NCBI GenBank assembly: GCA_021784265.1
Contig: JAJXTA010000115.1
Location: 1 to 7,576, forward strand
Length of the DNA stretch: 7,576 bases
Direction of reading: 5' to 3'
DNA from: a bacterium
GTDB taxonomy: Bacteria; Verrucomicrobiota; Verrucomicrobiia; Limisphaerales; J093
In this document: positions 1 through 6,639 of the stretch, piece by piece
Layout of the letters: every line of letters begins with the position of its first letter
Position numbering within the stretch: the stretch's first letter is position 1
The notes under the pieces: generated by a model
The model's database searches: none
Told to the model about the DNA's origin: nothing
The model's input: the letters and a program-made list of their open reading frames with translations, nothing else
Program-made: the position numbers and the translations under genes

Positions 1-2
1 AT

Positions 3-794
3 CTAGGCGTCCTGGATGGTCCCGCCGGCCGTGGCCATCGCTGCCAACAAGGAGAGGTCCCGACGATAGGGCACCGGCCCGCCCCGGCCCACCGCTCCCA
101 AGACATAGACATCCCGCGACTCGGCCGATTTGAGGTAGAGAAAGTCGTCTGGCTGCAAATAGATGTTCTGGGACATGTCGCCGTCATGCAACAAACGTTC
201 GAGGTCCACCACCAGCGGTTGCCCATGGCGGATGATGAAACTGTGGCGCAGGTCCGCGAGGTCTTCGGTGGTCCCGGGCACGGTGAGGGCCCCACCCGCG
301 GTGGCGATGGCTTCCAACACCGTCAGCGGGGTGATCAGCGGATACACGCCGGGCTTGGCCAGCCGCCCCAGCAGCCAGACGTGCCGGCTCCCGACGCCCT
401 GGAGGGTGACGACCACCTGGGGTTGGTCCCGGAGGTATTGCTTGAGGCCAGTCTCGAGCTTGGCTTTGGTCTGGGCCAGCGTCAGGCCCCACACGTCCAT
501 CCCCGGCAGGAGGTGGAAGTAAATTCGCCCGTCCGGGCCGACAATCGCGGTGCTGCGCGAAGCGCTCTCCCCCATGATCTCGATTCCGATCACGTCGCCG
601 GGCCCCAGGGTGTAGAGCGCTGTCGGGGGACGCAGCCACTCGGGGTTGAGCTGATTGGTCAACGCCACCGCGGTCAGGCCTTCGACTGGTTTGACCCGGG
701 CCCGGGGATCAAATCGGGGGCCGGTCCGGCACCCGGCGCCGACCGCGACCAAGACCGCCAGCCCCCAGCCCACCCAAATACGACGTGAGATCAT
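3..794 (-). CDS. Wza-like polysaccharide export lipoprotein, ends early in second SLBB domain
   Basis: Putative periplasmic/outer-membrane polysaccharide export protein of 263 residues. The N-terminus has two Arg, a hydrophobic stretch (about residues 7-20) and Cys22 in a GAGC context, a weak lipobox, so it is probably a lipoprotein. A polysaccharide-export (Poly_export) domain begins at the LGPGD motif (63-67) and includes GPDGRI (86-91). A first SLBB domain covers about 138-222 (WLLGRLAKPGVY, then PDDFLYL), and a second starts at 229 (VYVLGAVG). That second domain stops at ...AGGTIQDA with a TAG codon, where the neighbouring paralogue continues for about 85 residues with the rest of SLBB2 and a C-terminal helix. 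The ATG lies 5 bases after the stop of the upstream gene and has no Shine-Dalgarno, so translation probably depends on coupling. The family assignment is firm. Whether the stop is natural, a nonsense mutation or a sequence error cannot be told, because only two bases remain beyond it. Confidence 0.85.
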   Translation of the reverse strand: MISRRIWVGWGLAVLVAVGAGCRTGPRFDPRARVKPVEGLTAVALTNQLNPEWLRPPTALYTLGPGDVIGIEIMGESASRSTAIVGPDGRIYFHLLPGMDVWGLTLAQTKAKLETGLKQYLRDQPQVVVTLQGVGSRHVWLLGRLAKPGVYPLITPLTVLEAIATAGGALTVPGTTEDLADLRHSFIIRHGQPLVVDLERLLHDGDMSQNIYLQPDDFLYLKSAESRDVYVLGAVGRGGPVPYRRDLSLLAAMATAGGTIQDA

Positions 795-799
795 GACGA

Positions 800-3700
800 T
801 TAGAAAATAGGATGTGTGATAAACGGCCCCACGTGCGCGCCGGCCCAGTAGAACGCCACTGTGTTGACGAAGGTCGAGGCCACCATGTCCAGCAGTTGTT
901 CGGCTTTCAACCAGGGCCGTTTACTCACGTAAATGATGTCCCGCGGCTCGAGTTTGAAGTCGGCCCGCCGGGCGGCCAGCACGCCGCCGACGTTGACGAC
1001 GAAGGTGGTGGGATGATTCAACGAGCCCCGGACCACCAGCACCCGCTGCTTGAAGGCGTCGTCGGTGAACCCGCCGCTTCGGCTCAAGGCGCCCACGAGC
1101 GTGGTCGTGCCGGGGGCATAGGGGACCACCCCAGGCGCCCGCACCTCGCCCAGCACATAGACCTCCTTCAGGTTCGCCGGGGGGAAATAGAGGTAATCAT
1201 CCGGTTCGACGGGCAAGTTCTGGTCCAACTTGCCCCCGAAGAAGAGCCCCTCGAAATCGACGGCCACGCGCTCGCCGCGGCGCACCAGGAAACTGCGGCC
1301 CAGGTCCACCGATTCCACCATGGTGCTCTGGACCGGGGTCGCGATGAACCCGTGGGCCAGCGCCAGCGCCTCGATGATGGTGATGGGGCGCTCGAGGATG
1401 AACACGCCCGGGGCGCTGACGTTGCCGAGCAAATAGAAGCGTTTGCTGAGGAAACTCAGCGGGTTGATCATCGTGCGCGGCGAGCGGTAATACTGGGCCA
1501 GGAGCCCGTCCAGCTTGGCCCGGAGCTCGTCCACCGTCAGGCCCGTGACCACCACGTCCTGGGCCTGCAGATACGTGATCCGTCCGTCCGGCTGCACCAC
1601 GTTGGTCCGGGTGAGGTCCGGTTCCCCGTAAACGCTGATCATCATGCCGTCTCCCGGGCCGAGGACGAGGTGTTCCTGCCAGGGGGCGCGTTGGCCCGGG
1701 CTGATGACGCTGAAGGAGACGTTCGTTTGCGCCGGTGTGAGGGGGACGACGGTGCCGGTGACGACCACCGGAACGTTCGAGGTCGAGGCCGGGGTGGGCG
1801 GGGCTTCGGCGGCGCGGGGACCCGCGCCGGCCAGCATTCCCACCGCCGCAGCCGTGGCCAGCCACCGGCCCACGCGGGCCGGGGTCTTCGTCGTGCCCGA
1901 CGCCCGAGGCGCCCGGTTGAACAGCGTCCCCACCAGATGACACCCGGCTTGGCGCAAGGTAGTGAGCCCGGCTTGGACCTCGCCCGCCTCCGCTTGCCCG
2001 GCCGCCGCGACCCAAACGAGGTTGGGCAGGCCCTCGGCCAGGAGCACGGTTTCCGGCAACGAGGCTGGCGGCAGCTCGATGAAGAGCACGGCGTCGCGGA
2101 TCGCTCCCCAGCAGGCCAGCGCGCCCGCCCATTGCTGGCGACGCTCGCGCGACCAATCCCACGCGGGCAACGGCACGTGGGTAACCGGGCCGGCCGTGGT
2201 CCGGCTCACCTCTCGCGCTACTTGGCCGGGGCTCGCCAACGGGTCCGGTCCCTGGGTGGCGCCTCCCGCGGGGTCGGCCCCGGCGTCGGGGGGCGCGGGG
2301 CGGGCGGCGACCGTCAAGACCCGCCACCCGGCGCGTCCGGCCGCCTGCGCCAGCAGATTAATACAGGTGGTGCGCCCTTCTCCCGGTGCGGAGGAGGTGA
2401 ATCCGCAGACCAAACCGCGCTCGGGCGCGTGGGCCAAGCGGCCCTTGAGGCTGGTCCAGGCGCGGAACGCCCATTTCGCTTGTTCGTCGGCATCCATAAA
2501 GTGCAAGTCTCCCAGCGTGGAGATCAGCGGCAGGCGGATCACGCGGCGGGCGTCGGCGGCGGTCTTGAGCCGGGCATCCGCCGCTTCCAGTGCGGCCAGA
2601 ACGACGGCGGCCAAGGCTCCGCCCAAGAGACCGCCGAGGCTGGCGGCCAGGAGGAGCCGCGACCAGAGACGGCCGGCTTGGCCGGCCGCGAGGGTCGCCG
2701 GGGCCAGCGCGCGATAGGGCGCCGGTCCCGCGGTGGCGGACGTTTGGACTTGGTGCAATCGGTCCCGCCAGAGTCGGCGCGTGGTCTCGAGGCCGGCCTG
2801 ATCCCCTTTGAGTTGGGCATAGCGCGCCGCTTTGTCGGACAGGCCGTTGAGCTTCTGGTGAAGCTGTTCTTGGCGCGTGGTCAGTTGATCGAGCTGCTTG
2901 GCCAGGGCCCGCTTCTGGCCCTCGGCCTCGACCGTCAGCAGGGCGAGTTGGCTGCCGAGGGCACCCGCGGGCACCGCCAGCCCGGTCGCTCCCTGGCCCG
3001 GCCCGGAGGCTGACTCCTGCTCCAAGGTCCGCAGCCGGGCCCGCAGTTCCTTTACCCGCGGATGCGCCTCCGTATAACGCGTCAGCGCGGCATTCAACTC
3101 CGCTCGCGTGGCGACTAAGTCCGGGTTCTGGTTCACCACTTCGCCACGCAGGCTCGTCAGCTTCGCGTCCAGCCCGGCCAGCTCGAGCCGGGTTTGGGTG
3201 CTCTGGCGTTCGAGTTCGGTGAGCTCCTGGATTTCCGCCGTGGTTTGGCGTTCGAAATCAAACACACCCGCTTCCCGCTCGACTTGCGTGAGCGCCTGGT
3301 GGGCGGTCGCCAGCTCCGCCTCGAGCCCATGCAATTTGGCGGTGAGGGCGGCGGTCATGTCCTGGCGTTCGCGGTCGGCAAACGCCCGCGCCGCTTGGAC
3401 CAGGGCGGTCGCACACGCATCCGCGGTGTGGCGGGCGCGGGCGGCGGCGCGGGCTCGGACCCGGACGACAACGGTGTCGCTTTGGCCGTCCCGCGTCACT
3501 TCCAGGTGGTCGGCCAACCAAGCGGGTGAAACCGGCGGCTGCGCCAGGGCGCCAGCCTGGACCAAGAGCCGTGGGGACCGCGCAAGCGTCTCGAGTAAGT
3601 CGGGCCTGACCGCCGCCGGTGGCGCCACGGCTCCCGCCCCGTCCCCCGCGAGCCCCCCGCGCGGCTCGGGTACCAGGCGGACCTCCGCACTGGTCGAGGA

Positions 3701-3982
3701 CCAAAGCCAGGCCCCGCCGCCGCCGACCACAACGCCCGTCACGGCCACGAGGCCGATCCAGTACCACTGGCGACGCCACCGATGCGGCAGGCGCCACGGG
3801 TCGATACCCAAGCGGTCGATCCACCGCGGGGTCGGTTCGAGGGGCAACGGATGTGGCGTCGCGGCGGGCGTTTCCCTCGCCCCGGCGGTTCGCGGCCGGT
3901 CGGTTTCGGTGGCCACTGCGGCGCCGCCCTCCCCGCGTTTGCGGCGCAGCTCGCTAATGCTCAAGGGCCCCGGGTCGTTCAT
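800..3982 (-). CDS. Wzc/GumC-like copolymerase fused to a Wza-like outer-membrane export protein
   Basis: A single 1060-residue frame with two modules that are normally separate proteins. Module 1 resembles a chain-length determinant/BY-kinase: Arg-rich cytoplasmic N-terminus, TM1 about 74-95, periplasmic coiled coil about 210-400 containing the GumC-like YTEAHPRVKEL (303-313), TM2 about 442-466, then a cytoplasmic P-loop domain about 505-690. That domain keeps the family outline (SSAPGEGRTT at 530-539, ELPPA at 636-640, GTLFNR at 685-690), but Walker A Lys is Arg537, Walker B Asp is Glu636, the Walker A' Asp is missing, and there is no Tyr-rich tail. Residues 700-727 look like a signal peptide. 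Module 2 (about 771-1060) is Wza-like: LGPGD at 774-778, a Poly_export domain, SLBB1 about 848-934, SLBB2 about 939-1021, and a helix about 1025-1048 like the one with which Wza crosses the outer membrane. The start overlaps the upstream stop as ATGA. Both modules are recognised with good confidence. The fusion is read directly from the frame, but its biological reality needs independent sequence. It could yield one chain, or two by internal processing or initiation. Confidence 0.85.
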   Translation of the reverse strand: MNDPGPLSISELRRKRGEGGAAVATETDRPRTAGARETPAATPHPLPLEPTPRWIDRLGIDPWRLPHRWRRQWYWIGLVAVTGVVVGGGGAWLWSSTSAEVRLVPEPRGGLAGDGAGAVAPPAAVRPDLLETLARSPRLLVQAGALAQPPVSPAWLADHLEVTRDGQSDTVVVRVRARAAARARHTADACATALVQAARAFADRERQDMTAALTAKLHGLEAELATAHQALTQVEREAGVFDFERQTTAEIQELTELERQSTQTRLELAGLDAKLTSLRGEVVNQNPDLVATRAELNAALTRYTEAHPRVKELRARLRTLEQESASGPGQGATGLAVPAGALGSQLALLTVEAEGQKRALAKQLDQLTTRQEQLHQKLNGLSDKAARYAQLKGDQAGLETTRRLWRDRLHQVQTSATAGPAPYRALAPATLAAGQAGRLWSRLLLAASLGGLLGGALAAVVLAALEAADARLKTAADARRVIRLPLISTLGDLHFMDADEQAKWAFRAWTSLKGRLAHAPERGLVCGFTSSAPGEGRTTCINLLAQAAGRAGWRVLTVAARPAPPDAGADPAGGATQGPDPLASPGQVAREVSRTTAGPVTHVPLPAWDWSRERRQQWAGALACWGAIRDAVLFIELPPASLPETVLLAEGLPNLVWVAAAGQAEAGEVQAGLTTLRQAGCHLVGTLFNRAPRASGTTKTPARVGRWLATAAAVGMLAGAGPRAAEAPPTPASTSNVPVVVTGTVVPLTPAQTNVSFSVISPGQRAPWQEHLVLGPGDGMMISVYGEPDLTRTNVVQPDGRITYLQAQDVVVTGLTVDELRAKLDGLLAQYYRSPRTMINPLSFLSKRFYLLGNVSAPGVFILERPITIIEALALAHGFIATPVQSTMVESVDLGRSFLVRRGERVAVDFEGLFFGGKLDQNLPVEPDDYLYFPPANLKEVYVLGEVRAPGVVPYAPGTTTLVGALSRSGGFTDDAFKQRVLVVRGSLNHPTTFVVNVGGVLAARRADFKLEPRDIIYVSKRPWLKAEQLLDMVASTFVNTVAFYWAGAHVGPFITHPIF
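1802..1873 (-). other. Internal signal-peptide-like segment at the Wzc/Wza junction
   Basis: Codons 704-727 of the fusion read V-GRW-LATAAAVGMLAGAG-PRAAEA, preceded by Lys/Arg residues (R690, R693, K699, R703) and followed by Pro-rich sequence. This is the charge/hydrophobic/AxA layout of a signal peptide. The in-frame GTG at 1871-1873 could be a start, but no Shine-Dalgarno precedes it. As part of the fusion it could act as a third membrane segment with N-in orientation, returning the Wza-like domain to the periplasm. The only good AxA site (A725-E-A727) is followed by Pro, which normally hinders signal peptidase I, and the hydrophobic core is short, so cleavage is uncertain. Confidence 0.55.
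3979..3982 (-). promoter_or_regulatory. ATGA stop/start overlap (translational coupling)
   Basis: On the minus strand the ATG of the fusion gene (3982-3980) and the TGA of the ATPase gene (3981-3979) share two bases. Such ATGA overlaps usually indicate termination-reinitiation and co-translation from one mRNA, which ties the ATPase to the export protein. The overlap is read directly; coupling is inferred. Confidence 0.8.
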
Positions 3983-4812
3983 GGGATCGGGAGTTCCTGC
4001 TGGCGCTGGAGGTCTTGCGCCACGGCATCAACCGCGGCAGGGGCGACGCGCGGTTTCTCATGCAACCAGGCAAACTCGAGGGCGAGCTTGGCGATCCGGT
4101 TGATCTGGCGGGGGATGCCCTGGGTGGCCTGAAAGAGCTGGGCGATGGTGTCGTCGGGGAACAAATCACCCTGCGGATGCCCCGCCACTTTCAAACGATG
4201 GCGGACGTACGCCCCGGTCTCGCTCGGGCTGAGGGCTTGGAGGTGAAAACGGAGGCTGATCCGTTGGTTAATCGCCGGCAAGGCGGCGATTTTAGCGCGG
4301 AGCTCCGGCTGGCCGAGCAACAGGATCGTGAGCCGGCTTTGGCCTTGTCCGTTGAGGTTGGTGAGTAGCTTCAGCTCGTTGAGCGTGGCTGGGGACATCT
4401 CCTGCGCCTCGTCGAACACCAGGATTAGGTGCCGGTCCTCGCGGTGCAATCGTTCGACCACCGCCTGAAAGCGTTCGTAGAGGGCCAGCTTGCCCTGCCG
4501 CGGCGCCGCCGGGAGCGCGTCCAAACCGGGGAGAATCGCCCCCAGCAACTCCTTAAAGGTGAACCCGGAGTTCTCGCGAGTGACCACCTGGAACTGGTGC
4601 GGGTCCAACCGCTCGCTGAAGACGGCGCGGGTGAGGGTTTTGCCGCCGCCGATCTCGCCGGTGAGCAGCCCCAGGTTCATGGTGCGTTCGGCGACGAGGA
4701 AACAAAGCCGGTTCAGCGCCTCGTCGTGCGCCGGGCTCTGATAAAAGAAGCGCGTGTCCCAGGTTGCCTCGAACGGGCGTTCTTTCAGGTTCCAGTAAGT
4801 CAATAAGTCCAT
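3979..4812 (-). CDS. ExeA / XrtA-associated-type AAA ATPase
   Basis: Cytoplasmic P-loop ATPase of 277 residues, AAA_22/ExeA family. It opens with the family's typical N-terminus (MDLLTYWNLKERPF, then FYQSPAHDEAL), followed by Walker A GEIGGGKT (52-59), Walker B LILVFDEAQ (129-137, DE at 134-135), a sensor-1-like LLLGQPEL (165-171), NQRISLRF (182-189) and a sensor-2-like GIPRQINR (232-239). All catalytic motifs look intact. It has no membrane segment and no C-terminal peptidoglycan-binding domain, so it is shorter than ExeA proper and closer to ATPases encoded in exosortase/exopolysaccharide loci. The ATG at 4812 is preferred because the family N-terminus begins there; neither it nor the GTG at 4890 has a clear Shine-Dalgarno. 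The gene overlaps the polysaccharide export gene by ATGA, so its likely role is energising or assembling export. That role is inferred from position and family context. Confidence 0.9.
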   Translation of the reverse strand: MDLLTYWNLKERPFEATWDTRFFYQSPAHDEALNRLCFLVAERTMNLGLLTGEIGGGKTLTRAVFSERLDPHQFQVVTRENSGFTFKELLGAILPGLDALPAAPRQGKLALYERFQAVVERLHREDRHLILVFDEAQEMSPATLNELKLLTNLNGQGQSRLTILLLGQPELRAKIAALPAINQRISLRFHLQALSPSETGAYVRHRLKVAGHPQGDLFPDDTIAQLFQATQGIPRQINRIAKLALEFAWLHEKPRVAPAAVDAVAQDLQRQQELPIP

Positions 4813-4942
4813 CCGCGACCGTGGGTTGGAGGGGCGTACCAACCGCTCGCCGTCCGCCCCCCGCGTGGCAAACCATGCGTAAAGTGACACGCCCCGCCCG
4901 CCAAAGCAAATGGGTTATTGCGCCCGGGCGGGCTGGGGTGGT

Positions 4943-5323
4943 TCACGGAGCCGGAGTGTCCCCGGCCTCGGTCAGCCGCCGCACGTCCCGCAACAACTGG
5001 CTTGGGCTGTAAGGTTTGGTCACAAACAAGGTGGCGCCGCAGCGCTCGGCTTCCGCCGCCGTCACCCGCCCCGGATTGGCGGTCAGCATGATGACGGGCG
5101 TGAGGCGGTTGGCCGGCTGCGCTCGGATCAACTTCAACGCCGCCAGCCCGTCCATCTCCGGGAGCATATAATCCAGGATAATCAGGGCCGGCTCTTCCTC
5201 CCGCGCGGCCTCGACGCCCTCGGCCCCCGTGCCCGCCGTGAGCGCCTCAAAGCCCGCCCGCTCTAATTGATACTGCAGCAGCCGTTGCATATACGGCTCG
5301 TCATCGACCACCAAGATCTTCAT
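4943..5323 (-). CDS. Single-domain CheY-like response regulator receiver
   Basis: A 126-residue protein made of one receiver domain. It has the acidic pair D7-D8 (KILVVDDEP), phospho-acceptor Asp51 (LIILDYMLPEMDG), switch Thr81 (VIMLTA) and the conserved Lys103-Pro (FVTKPYS). All residues needed for phosphorylation are present. There is no DNA-binding or enzymatic output domain, so it must act through protein contacts, as CheY- or Spo0F-like receivers do. The ATG at 5323 is chosen because the first beta strand starts right there and a GGAGG lies 6 bases upstream; the frame stays open farther upstream but that extension resembles no receiver. It sits 130 bases upstream of the ATPase and export genes on the same strand, which suggests, without proving, a role in controlling exopolysaccharide export. 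No cognate histidine kinase is visible. Confidence 0.93.
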   Translation of the reverse strand: MKILVVDDEPYMQRLLQYQLERAGFEALTAGTGAEGVEAAREEEPALIILDYMLPEMDGLAALKLIRAQPANRLTPVIMLTANPGRVTAAEAERCGATLFVTKPYSPSQLLRDVRRLTEAGDTPAP

Positions 5324-5329
5324 CGCCCG

Positions 5330-5334
5330 CCTCC
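5330..5334 (-). promoter_or_regulatory. Shine-Dalgarno of the receiver gene
   Basis: GGAGG on the minus strand, 6 bases before the ATG at 5323. It fixes the start of the receiver gene and contrasts with the DUF3500, ATPase and Wza-like genes, which lack a recognisable Shine-Dalgarno. Confidence 0.75.
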
Positions 5335-5482
5335 GCGCTTGGGCGCCTTGCCGCCATTGGCTCCTCCGGGCGGCCTGGCCAAGGTGAACACGGCCGGCCG
5401 TCGGCACCACCCGGCCACGCTACCACGCCGAACGACGCATGGAGACATCAGGCGGCAGCCTAACCCCTTCCGGGTCGCTCCT

Positions 5483-6508
5483 TCAAGCTTGTTGAGCGTC
5501 TTCGCGGACGTGGACCCAGACATGAACGTGGGGGTCGCCACGGAAATACCAGATCATCGCGGGTCCCTCGATTTGCCACACATCCCAGACGCCGTCGTTG
5601 CCGACATCCTGGTTCTTGTAGAAGGCCAGGTGGAGGTTGTCGAAGCCATTATCTTCGATAAGTTTCAGGGCTTCGTCGGCATCGGGTCGGCGGAACGGGG
5701 CCAAGAGGTCGGCCATGACCTTGCGGAGCAGATCTTTTTGGTCGCGGCTCATGGCGGCGACCGGGAGTCCCGGCAGGGTGGCGGTTTGGCCGGTGAGGCG
5801 GACGGTCTCAGTGCCGCGCTCGGCGGGGCCGTTACCCAAGAGGGCCAGTGCGCGCTGCTTGCCGTCCAAGGCGTTGAAGACCGCGTTGGCTTGCAGGGCT
5901 TGGAACCAGTAGATGTTGCCCGGGTGGTCGGGTTTCTCGTAGAAGCCATGCGCGGCGTGGCCATAGAAGATCGGGCCCCCAAAGGCCGCGCCGGCCACCG
6001 AATCACCGTCGCACCGGCGGGTGACGTGGCGGCCGGTGAGGACGAACTCGAACTTGCCGGTGCCGGGGGTCCCAAACAGCGCCACGGCGCAGCCGCCGAA
6101 CCCCTCCTTGCCCATGTCGTGCTCGACCTGCTGCATCACCTTGTCGGCGTACTCCGGGCTGTGGACGCCCCGGAAGATCTGGCGGATTAAGTCTTGTTGG
6201 TCCGGGCTAAAGCACTGTGCGACCCGTTTGTCCGTGATGAACCAGTTGTTGTCAACTTTCCGCCGCAAGGGATCGTCGAACGGGAAGCAGACGGTGGCGA
6301 GCTGGGCCGGGGTGAGGCTCTTGTAGAGGGTGGTGACCAAGGTCTCGGAGACGTCCGTCGGTTTGGGGGCGGCGTTGAGGGAGGGCGGACTGAGCAGCGG
6401 CACGCCGCTGGCGGCGGCGGTCAGGCCGGTCAGCGTGGTCCTGAGAAAGTCGCGGCGGGTGAAGCCGTCACAATCCGGGCAGGCGGCGGGGGGGCGGTGC
6501 TTGATCAT
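5483..6508 (-). CDS. Tat-exported DUF3500 family protein
   Basis: A 341-residue protein of unknown function matching the DUF3500 pattern as I know it: a leading LTPAQLATVCFPFDD (65-79), FGTPGTGKFEFVLTGRHV (145-162), a central helix around QALQANAVFNALDGKQRALAL (203-223), and a tail NLHLAFYK (291-298) followed by IEGPAMIWYF (313-322) and HVHVWVHV (327-334). The N-terminus carries a twin-arginine signal TRRDFLR (17-23), then an Ala/Leu-rich core and a possible cleavage near residue 46, so it should be exported folded. A CPDC motif (10-13) lies before the twin Arg. Family biochemistry is not established to my knowledge; the His-x-His near the end could bind metal, but this is a guess. It is monocistronic by layout: a promoter lies directly upstream and 159 bases separate it from the receiver gene. 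Confidence 0.85.
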   Translation of the reverse strand: MIKHRPPAACPDCDGFTRRDFLRTTLTGLTAAASGVPLLSPPSLNAAPKPTDVSETLVTTLYKSLTPAQLATVCFPFDDPLRRKVDNNWFITDKRVAQCFSPDQQDLIRQIFRGVHSPEYADKVMQQVEHDMGKEGFGGCAVALFGTPGTGKFEFVLTGRHVTRRCDGDSVAGAAFGGPIFYGHAAHGFYEKPDHPGNIYWFQALQANAVFNALDGKQRALALLGNGPAERGTETVRLTGQTATLPGLPVAAMSRDQKDLLRKVMADLLAPFRRPDADEALKLIEDNGFDNLHLAFYKNQDVGNDGVWDVWQIEGPAMIWYFRGDPHVHVWVHVREDAQQA

Positions 6509-6514
6509 GGCCGG

Positions 6515-6542
6515 ACTATACCACAGGTTGTCGGGCTGGCAA
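6515..6542 (-). promoter_or_regulatory. sigma70-like promoter, probably giving a leaderless mRNA
   Basis: On the minus strand, TTGCCA (6542-6537, five of six to consensus) and TATAGT (6520-6515, five of six) are separated by 16 bases. Only six bases lie between the -10 box and the ATG at 6508, so transcription would start at or next to the A of the start codon. There is no room for a Shine-Dalgarno. The match stands out in this G+C-rich background, though it was found by eye and not scored. Confidence 0.6.
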
Positions 6543-6639
6543 CCGGGGCGGCCAGCGTGATCCCGCCCGCTGAACCGCCGCTCCCGCGGTGGAACGCCGG
6601 CCCACGGCGGGGGTCGGTCTGGAGCCGACGCGCGGTTGA

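Noticed and set aside
812..3013. 733-codon open frame on the plus strand
   Set aside because: It lies antisense to the well-supported export fusion, is rich in Arg, Gly and Gln with no recognisable domain, and is the kind of long shadow frame expected in G+C-rich coding DNA.
3108..4103. 331-codon plus-strand frame
   Set aside because: It is a low-complexity Ser/Arg/Ala translation antisense to the coiled coil of the fusion and the end of the ATPase, with no domain signal.
4813..4890. GTG at 4890 as start of the ATPase, adding 26 residues
   Set aside because: The added residues match nothing in the family, whose N-terminus begins at the ATG at 4812, and no Shine-Dalgarno precedes the GTG.
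5390..5401. Perfect 12-base palindrome ACGGCCGGCCGT between the DUF3500 and receiver genes
   Set aside because: In DNA this G+C-rich a few such palindromes are expected by chance in a window of this size, and no second copy or flanking promoter supports an operator.
5324..5410. Upstream in-frame start at 5410 for the receiver
   Set aside because: The 29 extra residues are Arg/Gln-rich and unlike a receiver N-terminus, while the ATG at 5323 has a well-spaced GGAGG and begins the first beta strand.
6027..6074. GTPGTGKF in the DUF3500 protein as a Walker A motif
   Set aside because: The Lys is followed by Phe, not Ser/Thr, there is no Walker B, and this stretch is a family-typical turn and strand of DUF3500, so it is not a nucleotide-binding site.
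6613..6629. Hairpin (5-base stem GTCGG/CCGAC, 7-base loop) just after the small pseudopilin-like gene as a terminator
   Set aside because: The stem is short and no T-run follows on the minus strand, so an intrinsic terminator is not supported.
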